Shown piece by piece: positions 1 to 8,384 of a stretch of DNA of 64,000 nucleotides. A model generated the notes under the pieces. It was given only the letters and a program-made list of their open reading frames with translations. It did no database searches and was not told the origin of the DNA. Both the position numbers and the translations under genes were made by a program. The first letter of the stretch is position 1. Every line of letters starts with the position of its first letter. This DNA is from Phytopseudomonas straminea (GTDB taxonomy: Bacteria > Pseudomonadota > Gammaproteobacteria > Pseudomonadales > Pseudomonadaceae). The DNA lies in the NCBI RefSeq assembly GCF_900112645.1, contig NZ_FOMO01000008.1, forward strand, positions 62,001 through 126,000, written 5' to 3'.

Positions 1-178
1 CGCTCTGCTGGTCGTCGAGGATGAAGGAATGCTGCCGGCCAGCGTCGCCGCTGCCCGGCCGCTCGACCTTGATCACCTCGGCGCCCAGGGCCGCCAGGCA
101 ACGGCCCACATAAGGGCCGGCGAGAAAATGGCTGTAATCGATGACGCGGATGCCTTTGAGCGGCAGCGGCTGGCTCAT
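1..178 (-). CDS. CaiB/BaiF family CoA-transferase, N-terminal part (cut by window edge)
   Basis: Only the first 59 codons are present; the gene continues left of the window. The reading begins MSQPLPLKGIRVIDYSHFLA and goes on with a Gly-Pro-Tyr and an Ala-Leu-Gly-Ala-Glu-Val-Ile-Lys-Val-Glu stretch, which is the typical N-terminus of family III (CaiB/BaiF/formyl-CoA) transferases. These move CoA between an acyl-CoA and a free acid without a covalent enzyme-CoA thioester. The start codon overlaps the stop of the MaoC-like gene (ATGA), so the two are probably translationally coupled as the last genes of a leftward four-gene operon. The substrate cannot be told from this fragment. Confidence 0.85.
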   Translation of the reverse strand, partial: MSQPLPLKGIRVIDYSHFLAGPYVGRCLAALGAEVIKVERPGSGDAGRQHSFILDDQQS

Positions 179-633
179 ACGGTGGCCTCCCGGCGCGGCA
201 CCATCAGGCGGTGTTCACCGCGCTGCACCACCTCGCCTTTCTGGTTGATCAACTCCGAGGGCAGCACCACGATGCCCCAGCCCGGTTTGCTCTTGCTGGC
301 GCGCATGGAGCCGACGCGCATCTTCACGTGCAGCACGTCGCCGACGCGGATGGGCAGCAGGAAATCCCAGGTCCAGCCCAGCGACATGCCGGGCAGGAAG
401 CGGTAGTCGCACTGGGTCTTCAGGCCATCGGCGATGGATAGCCCCATCAGCCCGTGGGCGACCAGGCCGCCGAAATGGCTGGCCTTGGCGTATTGCTCAT
501 CGACGTGCACCGGCGTGTGATCGCCGGTCAGGTCGGCGTAGGCCAGGATGCGTTCCTTGGTCACGGTGTAGCTGGGGGTGATGGCTTCGTCGCCCTCCAG
601 GGCATCGTCCCAGTACTTCTCGACAATGCTCAT
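175..633 (-). CDS. MaoC-like (hot-dog) enoyl-CoA hydratase/dehydratase
   Basis: 152 residues, the usual length for a single hot-dog MaoC protein. The hydratase-2 motif is visible at residues 31-61: YADLTGDHTPVH with Asp38 and His43 as the expected catalytic pair, followed by FGGLVAHG. Family members hydrate or dehydrate acyl-CoA thioesters. It sits between a VOC protein (4-base overlap upstream) and a CaiB-type CoA-transferase (ATGA overlap downstream). This fits a pathway in which an acid is activated by CoA transfer and then hydrated or dehydrated. Mesaconyl-CoA-type hydratases have this neighbourhood, but the substrate is not shown by the sequence. Confidence 0.85.
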   Translation of the reverse strand: MSIVEKYWDDALEGDEAITPSYTVTKERILAYADLTGDHTPVHVDEQYAKASHFGGLVAHGLMGLSIADGLKTQCDYRFLPGMSLGWTWDFLLPIRVGDVLHVKMRVGSMRASKSKPGWGIVVLPSELINQKGEVVQRGEHRLMVPRREATV

Positions 634-1031
634 GCCGACACCTCCACGCGGGCATTCACCGCCAGGGCTTCGACCACCGCACTGGCCGGCGAAGCCTGGA
701 TGAATTCCACGGCCAGGCCATCGGGCAAGCGCAGCCAGTTACGCCCTTGCGGCATCGCGGTCACGCCTTCGAACCTCAGGGCAGCGGCCAGCGCCGCTTC
801 CATGTCCTCGCACATCATGCCAAGGTGGCCCATGCGCCCTTCCGGGCCGGCGAAGCCGGGCTGGCTGATGAACTGCATGCCGCCGAGGGTCCAGTACTGG
901 GTCGGCGCTTCGAGCGTGCCGTGCACCTCACGCATGGTCATGCCGAACACGTCGTGGAAGAACTTGATGTACCAGTGGATATCACTGACCCAGAAGGCCA
1001 CGTGCTCCAGATAGGCTTTGGGAATACTCAT
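630..1031 (-). CDS. VOC superfamily (glyoxalase/dioxygenase fold) protein
   Basis: 133 residues with the paired beta-alpha-beta-beta-beta pattern of vicinal oxygen chelate proteins. Candidate metal ligands are His10 (LEHVAFWV), His69 (GHLGMMCED) and Glu109 (AVEFIQ). Members include glyoxalase I, methylmalonyl-CoA epimerase and extradiol dioxygenases. Starts and stops overlap both neighbours by about 4 bases, so it is co-translated in the operon 1978 to 1. In a CoA-thioester pathway an epimerase or isomerase role is reasonable, but that is inference from context only. Confidence 0.8.
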   Translation of the reverse strand: MSIPKAYLEHVAFWVSDIHWYIKFFHDVFGMTMREVHGTLEAPTQYWTLGGMQFISQPGFAGPEGRMGHLGMMCEDMEAALAAALRFEGVTAMPQGRNWLRLPDGLAVEFIQASPASAVVEALAVNARVEVSA

Positions 1032-1978
1032 CGCTTGGTTTCCTCTTGTTGTTGATCGGCCATTGCCCGTTCGATGCCCTTGATGCAGGCCACCAACGTG
1101 GCGTTGACGGGCGTGGCGATGCCATGGCGCTGGCCGAGCCGCACCACGGCGCCGTTGATGAAATCGATTTCGGTGATCGAGCCCTTTTCCAGACTCTGCA
1201 GCATGGAGGTCTTGAACGAGGCCGGCAGCCCGGCGCTGGCCAGGTTCCAGGCCTGCTCCGGCTCGGTGAGGCTGAGGGTGACACCCGCCGCCTGTGCCAC
1301 GGCGATGGCTTCGGCCACCGCGGCAAGGGCAGTTTCGCGCAGCAGCGGCTCGCTGTAGAGCTGACCGTAGGTGAGCATGGTGATGCCGGTCAGCGCGCCG
1401 GTGGAGACGTTAACCAGCAGCTTGTCCCACATGGTGCCGAGGATATTTTCGCTGACCGTGGTATCCAGGCCGGCGCCACGGAACACCTCGGCGATATGGC
1501 TCACGCGCGCGCTGACCTGGCCATCGAGCTCGCCGATGTAGGTCTGCTTGCCGTCCACACCGCAGCGGATACGCCCGGGCGCCAGCAGCACGCCGCCCAC
1601 GTAGGTCTTGCCGGCGATCACCTTGTCGCGGCCGACCGCTTCGGCGAGTAGATCCTCGTGGCCCAGACCATTTTGCAGCGACATCACCACGGTCTGCGGG
1701 CCGACCAGCGCGCCGGCATCGGCGATGGCGCGGGCGGTGGCGAACGACTTGACCAGCACGATGAGCAGGTCGACAGCACCGACCTCTTCTGCACGCGAAG
1801 TGGCATTGATGCGCACGCTGCGCTCGACGTCGTCTTCGATCACCGCCAGGCCGTTATGCCGGATGGCGTCGATATGTGCGCCAGCGCGGTTGAGCAGCCA
1901 GGTTTCATGGCCGGCCTCGCTGAGCGCGGCGCCAAAGGTGCTGCCCAGCGCACCGGACCCGAGGATGCAGATTTTCAA
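1028..1978 (-). CDS. PanE/ApbA-family 2-dehydropantoate 2-reductase-like oxidoreductase
   Basis: 316 residues. It has an N-terminal Rossmann motif GSGALG at residues 7-12, the LQNG motif near 101-104, and the C-terminal ketopantoate reductase helical domain with Lys186 and Asn190 in WDKLLVN, the usual substrate-binding lysine and asparagine. The family reduces 2-oxo acids with NADPH. The operon position with a MaoC hydratase and a CoA-transferase argues that this is a catabolic paralogue and not the biosynthetic panE. It is the first gene of a leftward operon and lies 92 bases from the divergent LysR gene. Confidence 0.85.
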   Translation of the reverse strand: MKICILGSGALGSTFGAALSEAGHETWLLNRAGAHIDAIRHNGLAVIEDDVERSVRINATSRAEEVGAVDLLIVLVKSFATARAIADAGALVGPQTVVMSLQNGLGHEDLLAEAVGRDKVIAGKTYVGGVLLAPGRIRCGVDGKQTYIGELDGQVSARVSHIAEVFRGAGLDTTVSENILGTMWDKLLVNVSTGALTGITMLTYGQLYSEPLLRETALAAVAEAIAVAQAAGVTLSLTEPEQAWNLASAGLPASFKTSMLQSLEKGSITEIDFINGAVVRLGQRHGIATPVNATLVACIKGIERAMADQQQEETKR

Positions 1979-2020
1979 GATGAGGCGCTCCTGCTTTTTT
2001 CCTCACCTTAAACACGCCCC

Positions 2021-2056
2021 CATTGTTGAGCTATACAATGGAATCAATAGCGCTAT
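2021..2056. promoter_or_regulatory. Probable LysR operator between divergent genes
   Basis: The 92-base gap between the PanE-like gene and its LysR gene holds the inverted repeat CATTGT (2021-2026) - 8 bases - ACAATG (2035-2040), which fits the ATTGT-N8-ACAAT style of LysR boxes. A second perfect palindrome, ATAGCGCTAT, lies at 2047-2056. The position directly between divergent promoters supports an activation/autorepression site. No binding evidence is available. Confidence 0.55.
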
Positions 2057-2070
2057 CAGAAAATTAAATA

Positions 2071-2976
2071 ATGATCCAGACAGACGCCCTGCCCGAACCC
2101 AAGCTGCTGCACCTGTTCGACGTGTTGTACGACACCCGCAGCGTGACCCGCACCGCCGAGCAGCTGGGCCAGAGCCAACCGACCATCAGCCTGTGGCTGG
2201 GCAAGCTGCGCGAGCAACTGGGCGACCCGTTGTTCGTGCGCACGCCCACCGGCATGGCGCCCACGCCCCAGGCCGAAGCGCTGATCACCCCGTGCCGCGA
2301 GGTACTGGAGTCGCTACGCCGGCTGACCGCCTGGGAAATCGGCTTCGACCCGGCCAGCGCCAAGCGGCGCTTTCGCCTGTGCATGAGCGACGCCAGCCAT
2401 ATCACCCTGCTGCCGAAGATTCTCGAACTGCTGCGCCGGGACGCGCCGGGCATCCGCCTGGAAGTCGCACGTATCGACGGCAACACCGAACGCGCCCTGG
2501 AAACCGGCGAGGCCGACCTGGCAGTCGGCTTCGTGCCCTGGCTGGGCGGAGGTATCTACCAGCAGGTGCTGTTCCCCCAGGACTGGGTGTGCCTGGTCAG
2601 CCCCAATCACCCGCGCATTGGCGATGTAATGCAGCTCGATGAATACGTGGGTGAAAGCCATGTGTTCGTCAGCGCCGGCACCGGCCAGAAACTGTTGGAA
2701 GCGGCCCTGGCGCGCAATGCCATCGAGCGGCAGATCGTCCTGGAGTTACCGGGTTTCCTCGGGTTGGGCGCCGTGATCGGCAGCACCGATCTGATCGCCA
2801 CCCTGCCGCGCCATATCGGCGAAACGCTCGCCGGTGCTCACAGCCTGAGGGTGCTCGCCTGCCCGTTCCCGATCGACACCTTTCTGGTCAAGCAGCACTG
2901 GCACGCCCGCTACCACCAGGACCCGGGCAACCGCTGGTTACGCACGACCCTTTCGCTGTTGTTTCAGGGCAACTAA
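2071..2976 (+). CDS. LysR-type transcriptional regulator
   Basis: 301 residues. The N-terminal winged helix-turn-helix is at about residues 9-66 (SVTRTAEQLGQSQPTISLWL), followed by the LysR effector-binding domain. The N-terminus (LHLFDVLYDTRSVTRTAEQL) resembles the NahR/NodD-type branch, whose members often sense aromatic or acid inducers. It is divergent from the PanE-VOC-MaoC-CoA-transferase operon with a clear inverted repeat in the shared gap, so it is probably the pathway regulator. The effector is unknown. Confidence 0.9.
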   Translation: MIQTDALPEPKLLHLFDVLYDTRSVTRTAEQLGQSQPTISLWLGKLREQLGDPLFVRTPTGMAPTPQAEALITPCREVLESLRRLTAWEIGFDPASAKRRFRLCMSDASHITLLPKILELLRRDAPGIRLEVARIDGNTERALETGEADLAVGFVPWLGGGIYQQVLFPQDWVCLVSPNHPRIGDVMQLDEYVGESHVFVSAGTGQKLLEAALARNAIERQIVLELPGFLGLGAVIGSTDLIATLPRHIGETLAGAHSLRVLACPFPIDTFLVKQHWHARYHQDPGNRWLRTTLSLLFQGN

Positions 2977-2985
2977 AGCAGCGCC

Positions 2986-4008
2986 CTAACGCGACTTCAC
3001 GTTGCCGTGGCGGATTTCCCTGGACGGTGAGTTGCCGAAATAGGCCGTGTAGCACTTGCTGAAATGGCTCGGCGAGACGAAGCCGCAGGCCACGCTGACG
3101 TCCAGCACCGGCAGGTCCGAATGCTGCAGCAGGCGGCGCCCTTCGGTGATGCGCAGCTCCAGGTAATAACGCGCTGGCGTGGTGCCGAGCTGTTGCTGGA
3201 ACAGCCGTTCGATCTGCCGCCGCGAGCGCCCCGAGTAGGTAGCCAACTGATCGGTGCTCAGCGGCTCCTCGATATTGGCGCTCATCAGGTTGATGACCGT
3301 GCGCAGCGGCTCGCTCATCTTCGCGTGCAGGGTCGGTTTGACCCGCTTGTAACGCGATTCCTCGAACGCCAGGATGCCGACGATACCCTCGACCAGATCG
3401 TTGCCATGCAACGTGCCGATCCACTCCAGAATCATGTGGAACGCCCCGGTCGGGCTGGCCGCGGTCAGCCGGTCGCGGTCGACCACGAAACTCTCCGCGG
3501 TCACCTGGCTGTGCCGGGCGATCTCCGCCAGGGCGGCACGGTGCTCGGGGTGGATCGCGCAGCGGTAGCCATCGAGCAACCCGGCCTGGCCGATGAACCA
3601 GGCGCCGCTCCACAAACCGGCCAGCGCCACCTGCTTGTCGGCAGCAGTGCGCAACAGTTGCCTGAGCGAGGGAATCGGCCGCAGCGGCGTGCGCAGGCCG
3701 GCGCAGATCACCAGCAGATCCAGCTCTGCGAGCTCCTGGCCGGTCAGCTCGGCGTCCGGGCAGATGACGATGCCCAGATCACTGGTCACCGCCTGGCCGT
3801 CGAGACTGAAGGTGCGCGTGACGAACAGCCCGCGGTCGATCAGGTTGGCGGTGACCAGCACGTCCAGCGCCTGGGTGAAGGCCGGCAGGGAAAAGTGCTC
3901 CTGCAGCAGAAAGCCCACGCGAGTCTGCCGCGAGGCATCCTTCTTCGCGGCCACGAAGCGCAGGTTCTGCCCCTGCAGCGTCTCGCTGAAACTGCGTCTT
4001 TCCGCCAT
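2986..4008 (-). CDS. GlxA-family AraC-type transcriptional regulator
   Basis: 340 residues from the ATG at 4008 (MAERRSFSET). An upstream in-frame ATG at 4068 is less likely because the preceding codons do not look conserved. Residues ~28-200 form a DJ-1/PfpI-like (class I glutamine amidotransferase-like) domain in which the nucleophile elbow reads GLWSGAWF, without the catalytic Cys, as is normal for these sensors. The C-terminal ~100 residues carry two AraC helix-turn-helices (LSTDQLATYSGRSRRQIERL and VLDVSVACGFVSPSHFSKCY). Pseudomonad relatives control choline, carnitine and arginine use. No obvious target operon is adjacent; the next gene right is divergent. Confidence 0.85.
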   Translation of the reverse strand: MAERRSFSETLQGQNLRFVAAKKDASRQTRVGFLLQEHFSLPAFTQALDVLVTANLIDRGLFVTRTFSLDGQAVTSDLGIVICPDAELTGQELAELDLLVICAGLRTPLRPIPSLRQLLRTAADKQVALAGLWSGAWFIGQAGLLDGYRCAIHPEHRAALAEIARHSQVTAESFVVDRDRLTAASPTGAFHMILEWIGTLHGNDLVEGIVGILAFEESRYKRVKPTLHAKMSEPLRTVINLMSANIEEPLSTDQLATYSGRSRRQIERLFQQQLGTTPARYYLELRITEGRRLLQHSDLPVLDVSVACGFVSPSHFSKCYTAYFGNSPSREIRHGNVKSR

Positions 4009-4130
4009 TGTGCGCCCTGCCTGCAAGCCCCGATCACGTCTGACCGATTGTGGCAGCTGGCGCGGCACTTGGGGTGGTCATTTGATTGTGAAACACTGCA
4101 GCGCTCTGATGGCCCGCGAGGACACTGCCG

Positions 4131-4991
4131 GTGAGCAGCCCCAACGTTCGCATCCTCAAGCAGCATCTGCTTTCGGATAATTGGTACGTATTGAAGAAGA
4201 TCGACTTCGAGCTGCAGCGCCGCGACGGCAGCTGGCAGCCGCAAACCCGCGAGGTGTACGACCGCGGCAATGGTGCCACCATCGGCCTGTACAACCGGGC
4301 CCGGCGCACAGTGATCCTCACCCGGCAATTTCGCATCCCGGCGTTCGTCAACGAGCACGACGGCTACCTGATCGAAGCGGCCGCCGGCCTGCTGGACAAT
4401 GCCAGCCCCGAGGAACGCATCCGCCTGGAAGCGGAGGAAGAAACCGGCTACCGCGTGAGATCGGTACGCAAGATCTTCGAGGCCTTCATGAGCCCGGGCT
4501 CGGTGACCGAGCGCGTGCACTTCTTCGTTGGCGAATACCAGCCCGAGGACCGCGTCACCGACGGTGGCGGGCTGGCCGAGGAAGGCGAAGACATCGAGGT
4601 GCTGGAACTGCCCTTCGCCGAGGCCCTGGCGATGGTCGACGACGGCCGCATCATGGACGGCAAGACCATCATCCTGCTGCAGTACCTGAAAACGCTGATG
4701 CCCGCCGCGCCGCAGATGATCCTGATCGCTGGCGCCGATGACGAAGTGCAGTGCTGCGCGGCCAGGTTGCTGCAGGCCGGGCACCTGCCAGTCACGGCAA
4801 CCTGGCCGACGCAGGGCAATTCACCGGTGGATACCGAGCGCTACGGACAACTGTTGCTCAGCCGCTGTGATGCAGTGCTGCGTTTGGCGGGGCCGTCCGG
4901 TCAGGCAGACAGGCTGGTGGCGTTGGCGCAAGATAAAGGGATGAGGGTTTACAGAGAATTGGACGAGATCATCGGCCAGGCATTGAGCTGA
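4131..4991 (+). CDS. NudK-type Nudix hydrolase with C-terminal DUF4406-like domain
   Basis: 286 residues, much longer than E. coli NudK (about 190). Residues 1-190 match the GDP-mannose pyrophosphatase NudK type: VYDRGNGATIGLYN, AAAGLLDN, and FMSPGSVTERVHFFVGEY. The Nudix box spans 86-107. Its first Glu position is Ser92 and the Arg position is Leu99, while the EAEEETGY metal core is intact. Residues ~194-286 begin MILIAGADDE and end with a CDAVLRLAG...KGMRVYRELDE pattern resembling DUF4406/nucleoside-deoxyribosyltransferase-like folds. It overlaps the convergent GNAT gene by 23 bases. Confidence 0.8.
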   Translation: MSSPNVRILKQHLLSDNWYVLKKIDFELQRRDGSWQPQTREVYDRGNGATIGLYNRARRTVILTRQFRIPAFVNEHDGYLIEAAAGLLDNASPEERIRLEAEEETGYRVRSVRKIFEAFMSPGSVTERVHFFVGEYQPEDRVTDGGGLAEEGEDIEVLELPFAEALAMVDDGRIMDGKTIILLQYLKTLMPAAPQMILIAGADDEVQCCAARLLQAGHLPVTATWPTQGNSPVDTERYGQLLLSRCDAVLRLAGPSGQADRLVALAQDKGMRVYRELDEIIGQALS

Positions 4992-5520
4992 GCATCGGCG
5001 AGCGATAGCGAATTTCCCGCAGGCTCGCCCCGCCGATCAGCAAACTTCGCTCGCTGTCAGGCTCGGGCGACCAACCGGCCTGATCGTAGAAGCGCCGGGC
5101 CCGGGTATTTTCGCTCAGTACCCAGAGGATGGCCTGGCGATAGCGGTGCTCGACGAGGCTGCGCAGACCTGCCGTCCACAGGGCACGACCGGCACCGGTT
5201 CGCCAGTATCGTGGCAACAGGTAGAAAGCAGTGACTTCCCCCATCTCCCCAGCGCTTGCGCCCTCGTCACGACAGGCGCCGATGGCAATGAAACCGATCA
5301 CTTGTTCATTCACACAGGCGAGGCTCAAATACGTTCGCCCCGCGGCGATGGCATCACACCAGAAAGGCTCTCGCCGTGAGAGCGAGCTTTGCAGAGCACC
5401 AAGGTATTGATCCGGGATCAGGCCGGAGTAGGCCTGCTGCCAACTGAGCACCTGAACGCTGGCGATGGCTGACGCATCGGCGGAGGTTGCTGGGCGAACG
5501 ATGAGGGAGTTGGATGACAT
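4969..5520 (-). CDS. GNAT-family N-acetyltransferase
   Basis: 183 residues. The acetyl-CoA binding region is visible as LPRYWRTGAGRALWTAGLRSL (Q/RxxGxG/A-type loop, here RTGAGRA), with the later motif VLSENTRARRFYDQAGW typical of RimI-like GNATs. The beginning RPATSADASAIASVQVLSWQ is also the standard first strand-helix. Acceptor unknown. The 3' end overlaps the convergent NudK-like gene. Confidence 0.85.
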   Translation of the reverse strand: MSSNSLIVRPATSADASAIASVQVLSWQQAYSGLIPDQYLGALQSSLSRREPFWCDAIAAGRTYLSLACVNEQVIGFIAIGACRDEGASAGEMGEVTAFYLLPRYWRTGAGRALWTAGLRSLVEHRYRQAILWVLSENTRARRFYDQAGWSPEPDSERSLLIGGASLREIRYRSPMLSSMPGR

Positions 5521-5593
5521 GCGCTGAGCTTAGCGCAGTCTGAAGTGGACTACAGATTGCGGGGCGTCCCTTCCCCATTACAACAATCGCCGA

Positions 5594-5905
5594 TCAGGTT
5601 TCCACGCTGTCATTGGGGAAGCTACGCGGCTTTTCCTGCTCAGGCTTCTCCTGCTGTTCGCCCTCCTCCTTGGCGCCCTCCTTCTCCGGTTTACCGAGCA
5701 TTTCGTTGGTGGATTTCTGCACCTCGTCGATCTGCTCGTTGAAGGCGTTGACGGTATCGCTGACCGCTTCGCGGGCAATTTCCTGCACGGCCTGCTCGGC
5801 CTTTTCGGTGAGTTTCTGCGCCGACTCTTCGGCCATTTCGCAGCCGGCCAGGGTCAGGCCGATCACGGCGACCAGTGCCAGTGCAGAGAGGGGTGATGGG
5901 TTCAT
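5594..5905 (-). CDS. Small lipoprotein, helical
   Basis: 103 residues from the ATG at 5905. A signal peptide with lipobox LAGC (Cys at about residue 21) predicts an acylated lipoprotein. The mature part is a charged, Glu/Lys/Gln-rich amphipathic helix (AEESAQKLTEKAEQAVQEI) followed by a low-complexity Lys-Glu-Gln-Pro tail. No named family is recognised. It follows the TerC gene on the same strand with 46 bases between them and could be co-transcribed. Confidence 0.75.
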   Translation of the reverse strand: MNPSPLSALALVAVIGLTLAGCEMAEESAQKLTEKAEQAVQEIAREAVSDTVNAFNEQIDEVQKSTNEMLGKPEKEGAKEEGEQQEKPEQEKPRSFPNDSVET

Positions 5906-5951
5906 GGCGTATCTCCAGTGAAAAGCCCCGAGGCCGCCGGGGCGTCTGACG

Positions 5952-6956
5952 TCAGTGAGGGGTCTTTTCAGCATCGAGAGCTGGCGGGTCGTTGCGGGTT
6001 TTCCACAGCGACAGCAGCACGCCACCGATCAGCAGGCCCAGGGTCACGCTCAGGGAAATTACCGGCGGCGTCTTGCCGATGATGCCGACCAGGAAGATCT
6101 TCGCGCCGATGAACACCAGCACCAGAGCCAGGGCGTACTTGAGGTAGGCGAAGCGGTGGATCATCGCCGCCAGGGCGAAGTACAAAGCGCGCAGGCCCAG
6201 GATCGCGAAGATGTTCGAGGTGTAGACGATGAACGGGTCCTGGGTGATGGCGAAGATCGCTGGCACGCTGTCGATGGCGAACACCAGGTCGGCACACTCG
6301 ATCAACACCAGAGCCAGGAACAGCGGCGTGGCCCAGCGCACCATGCGGCCCTTGTCATCAGGCTGGCGCACGAAGAAGCGGCCTTCATGCAGGCGGTCGG
6401 TGACGCGCATGTGCTTGCGCAGGAATTTCACCAGCACGTTTTCGGACAGGTCCGGATGGTCGTCGACCTTGCTGAACAGCATCTTCACGCCGGTGAGCAG
6501 CAGGAAAGCGCCGAACACGTAGAGGATCCAGCTGAACTGCGCGATCAGGGCAGCACCCAGGCCGATCATCAGGGCACGCAGCACGATGACGCCGAGGATG
6601 CCCCAGAACAGCACCTCGTGCTGGTACTTACGCGGGATGGCCAGGAAGCTGAAGATCATCGCCATCAGGAACACGTTGTCCATGGACAGCGACTTCTCGA
6701 TCAGAAACCCGGTATAGAAATCCATACCGGAGGCGGCGCCTTTCATGTGCCAGACCCACAGGCCGAACAGCAGGCCTGCAGTGATGTAGCCGCCGGACAG
6801 CAGCAGGCTTTCCTTGACGCCGATTTCGCGATGCTCGCGGTGAAGCACCCCGAGGTCGAAGACCAGCAGACTGACAACGATGGTGATGAAGACGAGCCAC
6901 AACCAAGTGGCGGTGCCGAGAAACTCGGCGGTGAGGAACGGTACTAGGGTGCTCAT
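5952..6956 (-). CDS. TerC/Alx-family integral membrane protein (metal export)
   Basis: 334 residues with about nine membrane segments and the TerC signatures SLSMDNVFLMAMIF and a later ALVLIECADLVFAIDSVPAI, both carrying conserved acidic residues inside membrane helices. Alx/TerC proteins are linked to Mn2+ export and to tellurite or alkaline stress. The start codon is preceded by a strong AGGAGGGG ribosome site at 6967-6960. The ~110-base leader can form several hairpins (see separate entry), so post-transcriptional control is plausible. Confidence 0.9.
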   Translation of the reverse strand: MSTLVPFLTAEFLGTATWLWLVFITIVVSLLVFDLGVLHREHREIGVKESLLLSGGYITAGLLFGLWVWHMKGAASGMDFYTGFLIEKSLSMDNVFLMAMIFSFLAIPRKYQHEVLFWGILGVIVLRALMIGLGAALIAQFSWILYVFGAFLLLTGVKMLFSKVDDHPDLSENVLVKFLRKHMRVTDRLHEGRFFVRQPDDKGRMVRWATPLFLALVLIECADLVFAIDSVPAIFAITQDPFIVYTSNIFAILGLRALYFALAAMIHRFAYLKYALALVLVFIGAKIFLVGIIGKTPPVISLSVTLGLLIGGVLLSLWKTRNDPPALDAEKTPH

Positions 6957-6971
6957 GAGCCCCTCCTAAGT

Positions 6972-7060
6972 CAGAGTTGTACAAACTGCAACTCCGACAT
7001 GGCAGCTGGTCAGCTGTCAGAGGGGCCCGGCGTCGCAGCGCCAATCTAGCAGGCGCTGCG
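6972..7060 (-). promoter_or_regulatory. Structured 5' leader of the TerC/Alx gene
   Basis: On the minus strand the leader contains a perfect 9-bp stem (7034-7042 with 7052-7060), a CAGCTG-rich short hairpin (about 7001-7019), and an 8-bp stem (6989-6996 with 6972-6979, loop of 9) that ends four bases before the AGGAGGGG ribosome site. E. coli alx is controlled by a Mn2+ (yybP-ykoY) riboswitch, so a metal- or pH-responsive leader is an attractive guess. The hallmark yybP-ykoY core sequence was not found by eye, so identity is open. Confidence 0.35.
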
Positions 7061-7163
7061 CGCTTCTCAAGAGCCGACTCGTTGCAAATTATAACGAGCC
7101 AAAAATCGGCGAATCACTTTGAAATTCATGAAAAAGTTCCCGTAATGCGCTTTAAAATTCGCA

Positions 7164-8087
7164 TCAGGCCTGGGCTGCAAGAGCGCCCGACTCTCGAACC
7201 GGTACCCAGGCGCTGCCACGCAACCGGCTGGCATCCCTGGCCGGTGGCAGGCCGAACAGGCGCACGTAATCGCGGCTGAACTGCGAGGGGCTTTCGTAAC
7301 CGACACGGTAACCAGCGCCTGCCGCATCGAGCGCTTCGGCGACCATCAGGCGGCGCGCTTCCTGGAGGCGCAAGTGGGTGCGAAATTCCAGCGGGCTCAT
7401 CGCCGTGACGGCTTTGAAGTGGGCATGGAAGGTCGAGCGGCTCATGCCGGCGATATCGGCCATGTCGTCGATCCGGCAGGCCTCGGCGTAATGATTGCGC
7501 AGCCAGACGATGGCCTTGGCGATCTGATTCAGGCGGCTGTCGGCCTTGACCATCTGCCGCACCATGGCGCCGCCCCTGCCGATCAGCAGGCGGTAGAGGA
7601 TCTCGCGCACGGTCAGCGGTGCCAGCTCGGCGATGTCGCCGGGCGCATCGAGCAGGCCGGCAAGTCGGGCGGCGGCGTCGAGCAGTTCCGGCGTGGTTTC
7701 GCCGAGCTGGATGCCGGCAGCGGGTGCACCGTCCTTGTCGTCCGCCGGGTAGCGCAGCACCAGGTCGCTCAGCACCGGCATGTCCAGGTCGACCACCAGA
7801 CACAGATAGGGCTCCTGCTCACTCGCTTCGATCACCGAGCCCATCACCGGCACGTCCACGGAGGCGATCAGGTAATTGGCCGCATCGTAGACATAGGTCG
7901 TGGCGCCGGCCGTCACTCGCTTGCGCCCCTGGACGATCAGGCAAAGGGTCGGTTCGTAGACCACCGGCATCGGCGCGGTCGGCGTGCAGGAGCGCACCAG
8001 GCTGACGCCGGGAATCGCCGTCGATCGAATGCCGTCACCCGGCGTATGGCGACCGATGATCTCTACCAGCTTGTGCAGCGAATCCAT
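7164..8087 (-). CDS. AraC-family regulator with AraC_N (cupin-like) sensor domain
   Basis: 307 residues. Residues ~25-165 match the AraC_N type sensor (SLVRSCTPTAPMPVVYEPTL then CLIVQGRKRV), and the C-terminus has two HTH motifs (IDDMADIAGMSRSTFHAHFK, with YRVGYESPSQFSRDYVRLFG in the second). Such regulators in pseudomonads often control alcohol/aldehyde-stress oxidoreductases. The divergent gene is a secreted NTF2-like protein at 8385, a possible target across a 297-base gap. In that gap no further gene was seen. Confidence 0.9.
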   Translation of the reverse strand: MDSLHKLVEIIGRHTPGDGIRSTAIPGVSLVRSCTPTAPMPVVYEPTLCLIVQGRKRVTAGATTYVYDAANYLIASVDVPVMGSVIEASEQEPYLCLVVDLDMPVLSDLVLRYPADDKDGAPAAGIQLGETTPELLDAAARLAGLLDAPGDIAELAPLTVREILYRLLIGRGGAMVRQMVKADSRLNQIAKAIVWLRNHYAEACRIDDMADIAGMSRSTFHAHFKAVTAMSPLEFRTHLRLQEARRLMVAEALDAAGAGYRVGYESPSQFSRDYVRLFGLPPARDASRLRGSAWVPVRESGALAAQA

Positions 8088-8384
8088 GGCAGCTCCTTTG
8101 ATAACCAGGGTATTACAAGGTTTTTCAAGCGGATGATCAGGTAAGTATCCGGGACGATCCGGCTACGAGCATAACGCGCCGCACCGGCAGACTCCTCTAC
8201 GACAGATCGGCAGCCAGCGGGTATGGCTCTTGATTCGTACTGAGTGGACAACACTGCACAGCAGCACGAACTCAGACGATCAGGCAGGCGGATCCGTTCG
8301 CAGGTTCCACAAAATTGGCGACGCCGGCCAGCATAGGTCAGGCGCGCCGATCAGACAGACCAACTGGAAGAGAGGCAATCAACC

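Noticed and set aside
6961..7070. A yybP-ykoY Mn2+ riboswitch call for the TerC leader
   Set aside because: The leader is structured, but the conserved core sequence was not found, so only a generic structured leader is reported.
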